Source: Anas platyrhynchos (Eukaryota; Chordata; Aves; Anseriformes; Anatidae). From it: a stretch of 64,000 bases of DNA. The notes under the pieces are model-generated. The model had not been told where the DNA came from. It saw only the letters and a program-made list of their open reading frames with translations, and did not search any database. Of this stretch, positions 39,056 through 51,700 are shown one piece after another. The stretch is taken from contig NC_092600.1 in NCBI RefSeq assembly GCF_047663525.1, positions 3,530,001 to 3,594,000 of the forward strand, in the 5' to 3' direction. Numbering within the stretch: position 1 is the first letter of the stretch; the number at the start of each line of letters is the position of its first letter. The position numbers and the translations under genes are program-made.

Positions 39056-39339
39056 GCAGGCACCGGGGGTGTAAGCGGGCTGTGGGTGCTCTGGAGAAGG
39101 AAGGGGATGGGGAGCGATCCTTCACTGTTGGCACCTCCTGCAGAGCGAGGCGGTGGGATTTCAGTGAAGTTTGCCGCTTGTGCAAAGCAGTGCGAGAAAC
39201 TTTATCTCCAGACTCCTCCACTTGGAGAATTTATAAACAGCTCCTCGCAGTCCCTGGCTTTTCCCTCCACTAAATAAATCCTTTTCCCAATCACCCGAGC
39301 AGGGAAGGAGCGGCTCCTCTTTCCCACCTCCCCTCCTCT

Positions 39340-39720
39340 CCCAGCCCAGGCGTGCGCAGGAGCCGTACCTGGAGGTGGCAGCCGCCCCCCGGGATGGATG
39401 CTCGGGGTGCCCGGGGACATCTCCAGCCCGGGGACCCCCCTTCCCAGCCCCAGCCCCCTTCCCAGCCCCAACCCCGGCCCCCCCGGCCCCTGCGCGGCCG
39501 CTCCCCGCCGGGCCGGGCTCTGGGCAGGGCGGGCGCGGCCGCGCTGCGCTTTTAAGCCCCGGCTGCTGCCGGCAGCGCCGCCGGGCTCCGCGCTGCGCCG
39601 CTCCGCGACCCCCCCCTTGCCCCCCGGCATGGGCACGGGCACGGGCACGGGCAGGGGCAGCATCCAGCTGCAGGACTTCGCCGCCGGCTGGGTGGGCGGT
39701 AGGTGCCGCGGGGGTCGGGA
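39340..39720 (+). promoter_or_regulatory. SLC25A48: CpG-island promoter of SLC25A48
   Basis: A sharp rise in GC and CpG density spans the first coding exon, with GGGCGGGCG and CCCGCC-type Sp1 motifs and no clear TATA box at the expected distance. This is the usual structure of a broadly initiating vertebrate promoter. It could be bidirectional, which would explain transcription toward the left if any exists. The precise transcription start cannot be read from sequence. Confidence 0.7.
39629..39698 (+). CDS. SLC25A48: SLC25A48 exon 1
   Basis: Seventy coding bases, ending in phase 1 at donor GTAGGT. They encode the Gly-Thr-rich start and the beginning of helix 1 (LQDFAAGWVG). Confidence 0.92.
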
Positions 39721-42700
39721 CTGGGGGGCGAGGGGAGGATTTGGGGGGGGGCGCGTGTTTTTTTTTTATGGGGGGGGTTGCACGTAGTTAGTACAGGTTA
39801 AGCAGTTTCTGGGGGTGAGATCGTTTGGGTCAAAGCAAAGGCATAAGCATCTCGCTGGCACACCGGTGGGTTCTGCACACACGCAGGTGGGACACCCATG
39901 GGTGTCAGTGGCACACTACCCACCCCAAGCACCCTTTCCTGGGTTCCCTGCTCTGTAGTGGGGCTGGGAGGGGACTGCCAGGACCCCCGCAGCCCCCCTG
40001 TGCGCCCCCAGCCCTGCTAAAGCAAAGGGTGCCGCTGGGAGGGGAGGGGCTCGGGCTGGTGTGCTGGGAATGCTGCTGGAAACCGTCGGGAAAATAGCTC
40101 AGAGAAAGCAAAGGCAAGGGAAAGGTGCGCAGGGACAGCAGCGGTGTGGTGTCTTACAGCAGGGAAAGGTCCCTCTGGGTGGACCAGGTGAGAAGGGGCA
40201 CAGCCATGGGACACGCAGCGCACGGGGCGAGCTTGGTGGCCGCAGCCACAGGCCAGAGCTCTGCCCGGGCTCATGCTGATGCCAGGCTGAGGAAGGAGGT
40301 GTGGGGTGCTCACGGATCCTGACTGGCCAGACGAGGTTAATAGGTTAGCTGGACTGACAAAATCCAGAGCCCCCGCCAAAAGCTTACGCGAGCAACTGGC
40401 CGTCAGATCGATGCACCCCGTGGAGGCTGTGAGGCACTCAGGCAATCTGCCTGCCACGCTGACCCCATACTATCCCCCAGGACATCCCCAACGCACCCCC
40501 AGGAGCGGGGCAGGACACAGGGTGACCAGCCGCTGGCATGCAGCCTCAGGCCCGGGTGGCAGTGGCAAATATCCATGCGTAGCGCTGAACATCCAGGACA
40601 AGCAGGAACACTTTAATAAGGCATTTTGAGTAAAGTTGTAAGGTGTTGTCCAAGGACATGATGCTCTTTGCAGCCTGAACCTACTATGAGTGCAAAACTT
40701 CAAAAGTAGAAGGCATTTCCTCACGTCTAATCTGCACCTCGCCATGTCAAGACTAAAAGTTGCATGAGTTTACATGAGTGCAAGGGAGACAGGGGTCATT
40801 TATGGGCAGGATGTTAAAATCTAACACCTCCTCCTACCGCTCAGACACCTCTAAGTGTAAGGCAGTTGGAGTTTAGGAGGACACGCAGGGGAGAAGCTCA
40901 GGTGTGTCTGCCCGGCTCCTGCCTGTTGCTAGAGAAGTGACACCGTGCGGTGTCACCCTGGCTTGGCACAGGCTGGCTCTTTTCCTGGAAATCCCTCCTC
41001 TTCCCCTGCAAACCCATTGCGTCCTGCCCTGTCCAAAAGGCTGCTTCAGCATTTTGCGTAATACTTTGTTTTCCTCCCCAGGAGCCGCGAGCGTGGTTGT
41101 GGGCCACCCACTGGACACCATCAAGGTAAAACCCCTTGATCCGCGCCCTCACAGCACCACCCAAAAACCCATGGGCAGGGGGACAGCCTCTCTTTAGATG
41201 ACTGCAGAAAACCTTCATTTCATCCCGAGGGGGATTTTAGAAATGTTTTCACAGACTTTAGTCTTTCTCCCTCTCCAGTGTTCATTTTGAAAGGGAAATC
41301 AAAACACCTGGCAGATACGTGTGAGCTCCTCTGATGAGGATTAATACTGAAATTAAAAGTGGCCTTAGGTAGTGCTGGGCTTGCTGAACAGTTCTGCCAG
41401 TGTTTTATTGAACTTTGCCACAAAAAGGTATTCAAAGGGCAGTGGGAGAACTGTATTTGTTTTGCTCCAGGCGCATTTTTGCATGTTTTCCTAGTGTCGG
41501 CAGTCCTGTAAGGGCAGAATGTTGAAATTGCTATCCCAGGGCTATGACAGGCAATATTTAGTATTCCTGCAAGAAAAATACTCCTCAGAAGGAAGGACTG
41601 AGAGATATAACGAGGTGTTGGCTACCAGGTTCACCACCCTGGCTCAGACAGGCCCCTGCAGACATTAACACAGCGCGCCCCATCGGGCTGACCATCCCCA
41701 CTGGAGCAGAGCTACGGAGGAAGACCCCGCTCTTCCCTTCTCCTTTGGCACAGTCTGACATCTCGGGCCACTTTTCCTGGCTTCAGCTGCTCTGCCCACG
41801 TGCCCTGACCTAGCACAAGCCACATTGCTGGCATCAGGTAGGGCTGTCAGGTGTGGCAGACCCAAAGACAAAAAGGTCCTATTGCACCTGAAGGACTCAT
41901 GGAGGGCCACGGGAAGGTGACAGTGGCCAGCAGGGCCCACACCACATCCTTCCCCAGCCACCACAGCCCTCCCCTCACACACACAGCCAGCTCTCCAGCC
42001 CTGCCATCTGTGTCTAAGCTGCTGCTATCAGCCTTGGGAGCATCACAGCATGGGAAAGGTGCAGCCCCCCAGCAGGAGCAGCAAGGCTTGGGCAGGGCTC
42101 AGGTAGTGCAAGCTCTGTCCCGGCTTGCCGAGGACCCGTGCTGGCATCCCTGTCTGAGGATGGAGCTCAGGAATGCCACTGCTGGGTTTGGGGAGTTTGG
42201 CAGTAGCCGCTGGAGGATCCTGCCGGGCTGTGCTGAGCTGCTGGGTGCCAGGAGAGCCCATCCTTCATGCTTATAAAGGCAAGTGTCAGCCTGAACCTGC
42301 TGCACTGGGGGCTGGACGTTGCTGGGGAATATCAAGCAGGCAGACTTGTTGTCTGTCCAAATTTAGGGGATGGGAAATGGAAAGGGGAGGTTTTACACAG
42401 CAGCAGACCCATGAGGAGCAGCCTGGGGGCACTCACAGCCCCTGGGGCCGGGGGCTCCCCAGCTGGAGGGGACAGGGCTGAAGGATTTCAGCTTATCTAA
42501 GAGGCAGGTCTGCACCGAGCAGCTTGTGAGGGTGCTCGGTTGCTCTCAGTTATTCAAAAAATGTATTAACTTGAACCTCTAAATACCTGGTTACTGTGTA
42601 AAAGAAAAAATAACAAGCCCATGGAGGCCAAATGGGAACCTGTGGGCTACGCGTGCAAATTAAGCCAGGAGGGAATGCAGAGCTGTGTGCCGCAGCCACC

Positions 42701-45700
42701 CAGCCGGGTCCTGTTAACATCGGTGCTGGTCCCAGGGAGCAGGGGGCTGTGCACCCAGAGCAGGATGGTGCTGGGCACCTTGCACAATGTGCTCTGCAGG
42801 AGCTGGGGCTGCAGCGCCGTGTTGGAGCTTTTTGGAAGCGCTTAGTAAATCTTCCACTTTATGCTTCTCCGTGGTTGCAGTGCCTGGGGGTTCAGAGCAG
42901 CCCATCTTCATGGAAGGAGGCCAAAGCAGCCCCAAATAGCACTGGGGGAAGGAGCTCAAGGCGAGGAAAGCGGCATTCCCAACCCAGGAGATGAGGAACC
43001 ATGCCCTGGGCTGGAGATGCTTGGTGGCAAAAGGCACCGCTGGCCAGGGTGGGACTCCGCCCTTGGCGGGGCGCAGGACCAAACGGTTGGGTCATTCAAC
43101 CTGTTCTCCCCAGGCACAGACTCCAGAGGGCACTCACTCTTTTGGGCTTTAAATACCTAAATCGGGTTCCTGCCTCACCTGCTGCAAGCCAGGGCTGTGC
43201 CGCCAAGGGGAGCGGTGCAGGGTGGCACCGTCCCTGCAGCCTTCTTTTCACCACCCCAGTGTCCTGCCAGCAGCAATGCTGGTGGATACGGCTAGAAATG
43301 TTGTCCAGCTTCCTTAAAAACATCCCCGACAGAGTGTGTGCAAGTGTCTCCCTACAGAAAAAAATCACTTTTTAAAATAAGAGATCCTGTGTACAGAACG
43401 GGGCTTCCACTTCCTCGCCCACCTCTAAGCCCCAAAACGCATCACCTACTTGTAAGGATTATTTTATTGCTAACTTGTGAACAGCTTGAGTGAAAGATGA
43501 TCTAAGTGTATGTGTATGTATAAGTATATATGTGAGAGGGGAAGTATGCTGAATAATGCAGACCTTGCCATGATTTACTGGCCATTTCTTACAGCTGTTG
43601 TAGGCACTTTTTGGAAGGCGCGTAGCCATTGCCTTCCAGAAACAAAATGCTTTTGTTAGAAATGATGTAAAACTGTATCTTTGAGGGAAGTATGGAGAAT
43701 TTCTGAGTTAGAGCTGAATTATTTTGGCCCTGTTTAGTATCTCTATGTCTTTACAATCCACCTTGAAGCAGAAGGGTCCTGGAAGCCTCCCAGGGGAGCT
43801 CTTTCCCCATCCTCCAGCAATGCGTCCCAGCCTCCACTGAAAGCCTCCAAGCGGAGCAGACCACATCACCCTCCAATTTGTACATAAATCATGAATTTGC
43901 AAGTGATGGTATTGCACACCAGCGATGCGCTGCGATTGCTGGGCTGGGACAGAGTAGCTGGTCTGCTCTTGAGAGCGATTTGACAGTCATCGAATCCAGA
44001 TGTTGCAGAACAGCTTCAGAGCCCTGAGGTCCTGCTTAGCCCTGCTTCTGGCAAAGTTCAAGGGGAGTGGATGCACATATATCTTACTTTATTGCTCTGT
44101 TTTCTTTACAGCTAAGCAAGGATTCACTCTCAAAGCAAAGTACGCGTTGTTTACATAGCATGAGCTTTCACCCGTCTGGAAGTGTGGGGTTTTAATCACA
44201 TTTCACGAATGTGTTTTGCAGACTCGTTTGCAAGCTGGACAAGGATATGGAAATACACTCAACTGTGTTCTTACTGTGTACAGAAATGAGTCCGTAAGTA
44301 CTTTATCATACTTAAAATATGCTGGTAGAAGACACAAAAAGATAAATAAATAAATGCACGGAGCAATTATATAAAATCAGTGTTGACACCAAAGTTGGTG
44401 CAATTCCATTCAATGCCTAAAGGAAGAAGAAAGACTGCAAATCCTCGCAGCCTCCTCTTGCTAACTCTTGCCAGTTCTCTTGGTAACCCCTGTAGGGAGA
44501 AGACATGATAAATGACACTGCCCGTGTCTCCACATGGATCAGGCTGTTACACCCACTGTTTTGCCTGTACCTGCCAGCAAAACCCTTTACCGGAGGTATT
44601 TTGCTGTCTTTGGTGATGCCAGGAAAGAAGCTGGCCATAGGAGAGACTTTTGCAGAATTTCCTGTGCTTTCAGAAGACTCCCGCATCCTGCACGATCTTC
44701 TCCTTAGCAGAATGAATCAATTTCCATGTGCTCAGCATGTGCAGGCGGTTGCTTCCAAGAGACATCTGCTGCTTGGATTTGCAGCTCTGGCTGATAGAGC
44801 AGCGGGTGGCTGCGTCACTCGGCCCCACTCCCCTCTCCCTGCAGGCAGTGTTCCCGGTCCTGCCGTCCCTGCCTGAGGGATGGGAGCAACCAAACCCAGA
44901 AAACAGAGACAAGAGGAAGATCCAAGCGATCAGGGTCTTGCATCACATGAAAGCCAATTCATCATTCCTTGGGGACAGAGTAGGAAGGCAGATGCACAGA
45001 GCAAGCAGAACAGGGAGGAGGAATTTGCCGTGGTTTTGCGAGCCAGACAGATAAGAGCAGCTGTGCCAAGCTGCTCCTGTAACTCCTGCTCCTTTCCCGT
45101 GTAGGTGGCCGGCTTCTTCAAAGGCATGTCCTTCCCGCTGGCCAGCATTGCTGTCTACAGCTCGGTGGTGTTTGGCGTCTTCAGCAACACGCAGCGGCTC
45201 CTCAGCCAGCTCCGGCACGGAGACGCCTCCCATGCGCCGGTGCTGGCCGATGTGGCGCTGGCCAGCATGGTGGCGGGGTTCGTCTCCGTCGGGATCGGCA
45301 CTCCTGTTGACCTGGTGAAGATAAGGCTGCAGATGCAAACACAGCCATATATCACAGGTAGGAAAGCAAAAGGTCCTTCTTGCTCGCTCTGCTGGTCCTG
45401 GCGTACAGAGCTACCTGGCACACGGCTGTGTGAGGATCACGATGGTGGGAACCAGTACCTGTTGCCAATTGCTGCTTCTCAGGGTGTTTTCCATCTTTTC
45501 AGACTGTTTTTTGCCTTTGCGGGCGATAAGTTTGCTGTTACAGTTTCTTGGCTTTGTGCTTATTGAGGGTATCTCAGGCTGTCTCTGGTTCTCTGGCACC
45601 CAGCTGCACTTCGAGGATTCCAGCTGCACTTTTCAAGGATGCTTCTTGTTCCCAGGCTGGGTTCCCAGGCTGGCAGACATCTCCTGTCAGTATTTCAACA

Positions 45701-48700
45701 GGCATTCTCTTCCATCTGCATTTCTCCCATTTTACCCATGCCACCTCTGTGACTGCTCCTAACGCTGGGCTTTTGCAAGGAACTGTAGCTAAATAGTTAT
45801 CATAGCACTTGTATCTTTTTTTTTTTTAATTCCTTTTTTATTTATTTTTTTTTATTTTTAGCCAACAATAAACTAAAGCCCACAGTTCCTGGATTTCCCA
45901 TGTACCGAGGCCCCATTCACTGCTTTAGGACAGTCCTACAGAAAGAAGGGATAGCAGGAATATACCGAGGTGTGGGAGCAATGCTTCTGAGGGATGTTCC
46001 TGGGTACTGCCTGTATTTCATCCCTTACACATTTGTCTGTGGATGGATTAACCCCGACGGATGCATTTCCCCGAATCCCTCTTCCGTGTGGCTTGCAGGG
46101 GGTATAGCAGGTAAGCACTTTTTCCCCACAATACTGGCAAAACGAGGGCAGGAAGGGTCCCAGGGCAGATGTACGGGGGTGGCTCAGGGGCTGCCCCATT
46201 CTCCTGGTCCCTGGCAGGGGATGTGGGGCTGAGGAAGCATTTCACCCAGGGCCAGGCCCTCTGGCCCCCAGGCTGCGTTTTATGACTTGACAGACTGTAT
46301 GGAAGCTGCGTTGTCAGCTCTTCACCAGGCTTGGTGGCAGCAAGAAGGAAACCAGGCGGTGCCGCCTTCTCCCTGGATGTCGCACGGCAGCCAAAATGCT
46401 TCCAGAAGAGGACTTCAACCTGTTGGCTGCCCACCAAGGAGGGTGTGCACCCTCCCTGCACACTGCAGCAACCACAGATCAGCAGAGTTGACTTACTGAT
46501 TTTCTTTCCCTTTCCCTTCCCTCCCCCACCTTTTATTTTTCCTGTGTACACCTGCCAGGAAGGCTGGCATGTGCACCCCCATGCTTATGTGTGCAAGTCC
46601 ACCCGTTTGCTCCTTACCCATTTATTGGCCATTTTAAAATTGCAGATCCCTAAATACAGAACAATTTTTAGGTCAGGTAATGATTAAACAGCGCTCTCTC
46701 TGTTTTTCCTGCAAATAAACGGAGCTGTGGTTTATCTGAACAGCTTGTCTAGTATGCCCCAACACTCATGTAAGGTCCAGACATGCTCTTGTCAGTCCAG
46801 CTGTGCCATGTATTGCAGCCACGTGCAGGGAAATTTCATAACGCAGTAAATCTCTCTGTATGGAACCAACACGGGAAAGTGGGAACAGCTGAAGATGGTA
46901 TTTGCTACATGTTCACAGGACTAATATGGAGGAGCTCTTGGTTGTGTTGGAAGCAACACTGGCCTTTTCAGAGGCAAAATGTTCAATCCAGCTGCAGGCT
47001 AATCTGTGTAAATGGAGTTTCTGTATAGGAATGACAATGTTTCTCAGCTGTGGGGAGCCTAAATTTGGCCACACGAGAACAGCCTCTTATTTGCATTCTC
47101 AGCTCAAAATTTGTTTTTCAGTAATACTGTTGGAGGGCTCCAGTTCTGAAATGTGGCAGCTCCTGGCAGTTTGGGCATGTCCATGTCCACCAGAAGCACT
47201 GCAGAAGCAGTATTTTTACCTGGCTGAGCACCTCCTGGGTTGCCTGCATTTGTTTACTGGCATAACCCCCCAAATCCCAGTGCTTCTTCCTGAAACAGGG
47301 AACTTTGCCCCCAGAAATATCGTTTCTGTGCCTGAGCAGGGTGAATGCCCTGAGATGAATATCCAGTGAGTATGATGCGGTGGGTGAGACACGATGTTCC
47401 CAGTTCACTGGCCTGCAGCCAAGAAAACACAGAGAAGTTGTTCAAATACCTTGTCATGGCCAAAGCCCAGGTGTGTGTTGGGATAACGATGGGATTCTCT
47501 TCTGTATTTTGTTTTAGGAGTAATTTCCTGGGGGACTGCTACTCCAATGGATGTTGTGAAAAGTCGACTTCAGGCAGATGGAGTTTACTTAAACAAGTAC
47601 AAGGGGATCCTTGACTGTATCTTGCAGAGCTACCAGAACGAGGGCCTAAAAGTAAGTGGTATTTGAAGTAAAATCTGTGTGTCAGGCATCTGATTTTTTA
47701 ATTGGGAAATACAGCGGCTGTTACAAACCCATCTGCAGGGTTGAGAGACAACTAAAGCCAGTTAGCTATAAATTGTAATAATTACAGTAGGTAATTATAG
47801 TACAGATTCTTTCTAGTTCATAATTGTGAGAGTAATAATGTGCCTTGCAGAAATGAAAATATGAGTGACTGAGGGTCATAGTCTGCTTGTGTTATTAACT
47901 TAAAATAACATTTTGTGTCAGTGTGCTTAACTGTGGATATAATTTGACATCTCATAAATTAGTGATGGAAATTGCTCTTTTAAATCAGAATTGCATCAGT
48001 TTTCATTGTGAAGAAGGACTGTGTGCCAAAAACCACCCTCCTTTTTCTGACTTTATTTATTAGTGTAATAAAAGTTGTTTTTTTCTGTCTGTAAACCTTG
48101 TCTCAGTTAAATGAGAATGGTAGAAAACCAGGGTTTGCAGGTTTATTGCACCACCAATGTATGCTTATGGGAAGTGATGTCTTCTGATATTGAATTAAAT
48201 CTGTATTTCAGTTGTCATCAAAACATCATGTGGGCTCCTAGCTCAAAAGTGTTAATTTTCACATTCTGAGGGAAAAGTAACAAGTTGAAGTAACAAGAAA
48301 AATAACCTGCAAAATCACAAGTCAGTGGGATTTAAATATTTGACAACATGCCACTATATTATGCCAGCTGTCATAGGAGCTTGCAGTCTGGTTGGGTTTT
48401 GGCTGTTAAGTGAAGAAAATCACATTGGTATGAAGCACCCAGAGGCACCCAGAGAAATCCTAAGGAGAGGGCTCGGTTGCCCTCACCCAGTACCCTCCTT
48501 GGCCTGCCTGAATATTAATTCAGGCACTGAGTTTTGTTGCCTGGGGTCTGAGCTGCTTGTGGTTTGTTTGTTGTCATTCCTGGTGCCTGGACAGAGCCTG
48601 TGGTAGAGTTGAGTAATAGCTGAGCGATAAGACCAGACCTTTCTGTCATAAGATAAATTGTTTTGTATGTTTAGAGACACAGAACTGATAGAAGGCAAGC

Positions 48701-50351
48701 CCAGGTCTGGATGCTTTCATGCTGGGACAAAGGAACAGCATTTTCAGTGGCATATGAAAAAAAAATACTAAAAAAAAATAATTAATAATAAATATATATA
48801 TATATATATATATATACATATGTATCCCTCTTCTTTCTCCATAGTCAGGTGTGCTCACTCTGGTGAGAAAAAAAAAAAAAGCCTCTGGACTTTTCTTTAT
48901 AAATCTTCATTATTATTTAACTTGGATCTATCGTGTTACCCTATGGATACTAGAAAAACTTGAATTTTCTCCCATAAAACTGTCTTTTCAGACAGAATAA
49001 AATACCCTAGATAAATCAAGTAATATCCCAAATATCCCAATAGCACAGTTTCACGTTGCAAATGCCATCCTAAACAATGTGAACGTGTTTTGGTTCTGTC
49101 TTGTACGAGTCAACGCCATGCAGAACTGGATTTATTGGATACAAGAGGCTTGTTTAGCTGAGTTCAGGATTCCAGGGGAAAAACACTGGTTAGACATTTA
49201 AATACATGGGCTTCCAGTCTTGTTGCCAAGGTCTCCAATTCAGTCTTACAGTAGCTGTGGGAGTTTTGCCTCTCTAAGGCCTGGATGGGCCCTGCCTTAC
49301 TGGCGTTACTTCTCTTTTCTACTCTGAAATTCTGGTGGTTAGATTAGTGACCACTGTGGTTAGCCAGGGTGGTTAATGGGGTGACTTTGCAGGCCAGCAG
49401 AGCTACTCCCTGCAGTCATCATTCTGTAATTTGTCTCTCCTGGCCCTCTGGTGCTTTGTGCTCGGCCTGGCAGCAGCGCTTGTAGGTGAGGGTGCCGAGC
49501 AGGGAGACGGGCCTAGGCCTGGCGTGGGGAGCGACCAGGGCCCCACAGAATCCAGAAAGTACTTAAGTGGGTGGGCACTGAAGCTTGACCTTAGGAACCC
49601 AAATGTGAAAATATCAGCTGATATCGAATATCTTTTCCAAAGCCAGTACGTGAGAACTAGCTCTCTGCAAGGCACAGATTAAGTCCAGATTTCTACTGAT
49701 TGAGAAATGGTTGCTATACTCAGAAATGAAACACATAAAAAATGTTCCCTCTCTCGTTCCCAGCTGTCATTTGCTGCCATAGAGCTAGCCCAGAAGTTGA
49801 AACATCAGCTGTGTGAAAGCAAGAGCTTTGTTGTTGTACCCTGGCATTTTCATGATGCCCAAATGCTCATGTACGCAAAGGGAAGGAAAAACTATAGCCA
49901 TGTAGGACAGACTTAGAAGAAGGTTTAGATTTCTTTTGATGATGTCCACCAGTAGCATGAGGCCCTCTACTGCTTCTGGTTCTTGCTGGCAGATACAGAA
50001 AAAAAGTCTATAGGGAACACAGAGCAGACTGATGCCAAACCAGCCACTTTAGCCATTACGTTTCCCTTCTTCAGCGCACGCTTCAGCAAAGACTATCAGT
50101 GGGAGCCTATCTCCTGAGCAAACCAAGGTTGGGTTCTCCAGAACCCCACCATGACTTAGTTCAACGTTTTCTTCTTCTTGAAACAGCCAGTATATTCCTG
50201 TGCTCTAACCTTTCTCCATCCCCAACAGGTCTTTTTTAGGGGCATCACGGTCAATGCAGTGCGAGGATTCCCCATGAGTTCAGCCATGTTTCTTGGCTAT
50301 GAACTTTCTCTCAAAGCAATGAAAAGAGACCAAACTGAGACCAATCCTTAA
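39629..50351 (+). CDS. SLC25A48: SLC25A48, mitochondrial carrier (seven coding exons)
   Basis: Coding exons are 39629-39698, 41082-41125, 44222-44293, 45105-45357, 45862-46110, 47518-47651 and 50229-50351. All have GT-AG introns and compatible phases, giving 945 nt and 314 residues, close to the human length. The product is an SLC25 carrier of the mitochondrial inner membrane: three repeats of two helices, each with the PX[DE]XX[KR] signature (PLDTIK at residues 33-38, PVDLVK at 129-134, PMDVVK at 239-244). Long stretches such as FFKGMSFPLASIAVY and LLRDVPGYCLYFIPY match the SLC25A48 subfamily. Recent work links SLC25A48 to mitochondrial choline import; the substrate is not readable here. The ATG at 39629 has G at +4. 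Before the conserved LQDF, the N terminus carries an unusual Gly-Thr repeat. IL9 follows about 10 kb downstream on the same strand, as in other vertebrates. Confidence 0.96.
39699..41081 (+). other. SLC25A48: SLC25A48 intron 1
   Basis: Begins GTAGGT and ends CTCCCCAG. It is GC-rich near exon 1, with long G runs at 39739-39778. No nested gene is seen. Confidence 0.85.
41082..41125 (+). CDS. SLC25A48: SLC25A48 exon 2
   Basis: A 44-nt exon completes the split Gly codon and encodes the first carrier signature (PLDTIK). It ends in phase 0 at donor GTAAAA. Confidence 0.93.
41126..44221 (+). other. SLC25A48: SLC25A48 intron 2
   Basis: Begins GTAAAA and ends TTTTGCAG. The central part (about 41850-43250) is GC-rich and gives several unassigned frames of 120-140 codons on both strands. 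None has a recognisable motif. Confidence 0.85.
44222..44293 (+). CDS. SLC25A48: SLC25A48 exon 3
   Basis: A 72-nt, phase 0 exon encodes TRLQAGQGYGNTL and the matrix segment of repeat 1, ending YRNES before donor GTAAGT. Confidence 0.95.
44294..45104 (+). other. SLC25A48: SLC25A48 intron 3
   Basis: Begins GTAAGT and ends CCGTGTAG. No internal gene is seen. Open frames here are chance. Confidence 0.85.
45105..45357 (+). CDS. SLC25A48: SLC25A48 exon 4
   Basis: A 253-nt exon encodes helix 2 (FFKGMSFPLASIAVY), the loop and helix 3 with the second signature (PVDLVK). It ends in phase 1 at ACAG|GTAGGA. Confidence 0.96.
45358..45861 (+). other. SLC25A48: SLC25A48 intron 4
   Basis: Contains a short tandem duplication around 45599-45640 (a CAGCTGCACTT unit, period about 22) and a T-rich tract before the acceptor at 45861. 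Confidence 0.85.
45862..46110 (+). CDS. SLC25A48: SLC25A48 exon 5
   Basis: A 249-nt exon encodes the second matrix helix, helix 4 (LLRDVPGYCLYFIPY) and the start of helix 5 (SVWLAGGIAG). It ends in phase 1 at donor GTAAGC. Confidence 0.96.
46111..47517 (+). other. SLC25A48: SLC25A48 intron 5
   Basis: Begins GTAAGC and ends TGTTTTAG. A pyrimidine-rich stretch lies at 46498-46542. No nested gene is seen. Confidence 0.85.
47518..47651 (+). CDS. SLC25A48: SLC25A48 exon 6
   Basis: A 134-nt exon encodes the third signature (PMDVVK) followed by SRLQADGVYLNKYKG. It ends in phase 0 at donor GTAAGT. Confidence 0.96.
47652..50228 (+). other. SLC25A48: SLC25A48 intron 6
   Basis: The last intron. It is AT-rich in its first half, with a TA microsatellite at about 48791-48822. 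Ends CCCAACAG. No nested gene is seen. Confidence 0.85.
48791..48822. repeat. (TA)n microsatellite in intron 6
   Basis: A near-perfect alternating TA tract of about 30 bp. Confidence 0.9.
50229..50351 (+). CDS. SLC25A48: SLC25A48 exon 7 (terminal)
   Basis: Forty codons plus TAA at 50349-50351. It encodes FFRGITVNAVRGFP and helix 6 (MFLGYELSL), the usual end of the protein. Confidence 0.96.
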   Translation, partial: VFFRGITVNAVRGFPMSSAMFLGYELSLKAMKRDQTETNP

Positions 50352-51700
50352 CTTCCAGGTCAGCGCATAAAGACCCTCTAGCTTTCTTAAAATTAGAAAA
50401 TTAACCTTTGAATCAAATGGAGTTGCAATTGTAGAGGTCCGCTGAAAATCAGGTAACTTACATGGGTACCAACATCTGGACAGGCAAACTCTTTTCGAAT
50501 ATGGGTCTGGGATTTGGAGCACAAGAGATATACTGATGGATTTTCATTACATTCCAGATTTCCTGGAATTTCATTGCAATCCATTTTGATTGTGACTGTC
50601 TTGATTGATTCGATTCAGAAAAGAAAATCTGAAAGGAGAGTATTTTCTAACATAAATTTTGAAATATTCTGACTAAAGTCCCTTCACAGTATCCTTTCCT
50701 CCCTTGATCTACCACGGAGACCTGAAATTAAGCCCTGACAAAGTGTGTTGACTATCAACTCACAGTTTTACTCTTTTCCTAATAAATTTAGGGTTGAATA
50801 AAGGAACATCATTAAAACTATCTGATTATGGAAAATTTTAACAACTAAATACTCAAAACCTTTCATGGCAGTCTGCTCTTTTGTGTGGTACTTCATAAAC
50901 CCCCTTCTTTCTTCTTTCAAAAGCATTGCCAAGAAGACCTGATCAGTCTCCTACTTTCCTGAGCAGTACGGTGATGGTGAGGGCTCACTGGTCTCATCGA
51001 AGACTTCCGGCACTGCAGAAGCCCACAGCTATGGCATCTGCTTTCTCTTCTGCCACGGACTTAGTCCCTGGAAGGCTCCAAACCTGCACCAGCCCAATCA
51101 AGCCCAAAGACCATTTTCTTTTCGAAGCTTTCACTCTGTTGTCTAAGAGCACCTTACTAATTTTCATTGTGGTATTGCACTTTTTCACTAATGGCATTTT
51201 GCTTATCAAACCAATGGAACAACTTTCCCCTTTCCCACATGAGTGAGATACACCCAAAGCCAGCCCACACAACGTCATCCAAGTGAGTGTTTTTTGTACA
51301 ATACCATGTATAATGCTCATCTTTGTGAACAAGGATCTCCTGCTCTGGAAAGAGAAGGGGAAAGCACTGTGGGTGCATGGGTGCTTTTTGTGTAGGAACA
51401 TCTGGATTCCTACCAAATCCTAACTCACTTTCAGGACTGAAGAACTGGATGATTCCATCTGTACGAATGAACGTTTTTGTTTTTCATTATAGAATTCCCC
51501 ACTTTGCCACAGTTTAATGCATTATCATGAACAGATTTGAAGGTCTTCAACAACTTCAGTTTGTTATCCAAGGTCTAAATTAATCTGGGAAACATAAGGA
51601 TGATATAAATTCAGATTTTAAGCCACTCTTTTACTTCAGAAGATAATAAAACAAGCCACACATAAAACACAATTCATATTGTGTTTTAGGCTGCCTATTG
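50352..51700 (+). other. SLC25A48: SLC25A48 3' UTR region
   Basis: AT-rich sequence after the stop codon without a further exon. AATAAA occurs at 50781-50786 and 50797-50802, only 16 bp apart, and again at 51645-51650. The true 3' end cannot be chosen without transcript data. Confidence 0.55.
50781..50802 (+). terminator. Tandem polyadenylation signals
   Basis: Two canonical AATAAA hexamers lie about 430 bp after the SLC25A48 stop codon. They are the first good candidates for cleavage of its transcript. Confidence 0.5.

Noticed and set aside
1..39300. CXCL14 or NEUROG1, expected neighbours by synteny
   Set aside because: Neither gene's characteristic coding sequence was found on either strand, so they probably lie to the left of the window.
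39202..39663. 153-codon minus-strand ORF over the CpG island
   Set aside because: It is antisense to SLC25A48 exon 1 and stays open because of GC content.
41851..43375. Cluster of 100-140-codon ORFs in SLC25A48 intron 2
   Set aside because: GC-rich intronic sequence with open frames on both strands, no domains and no splice support.
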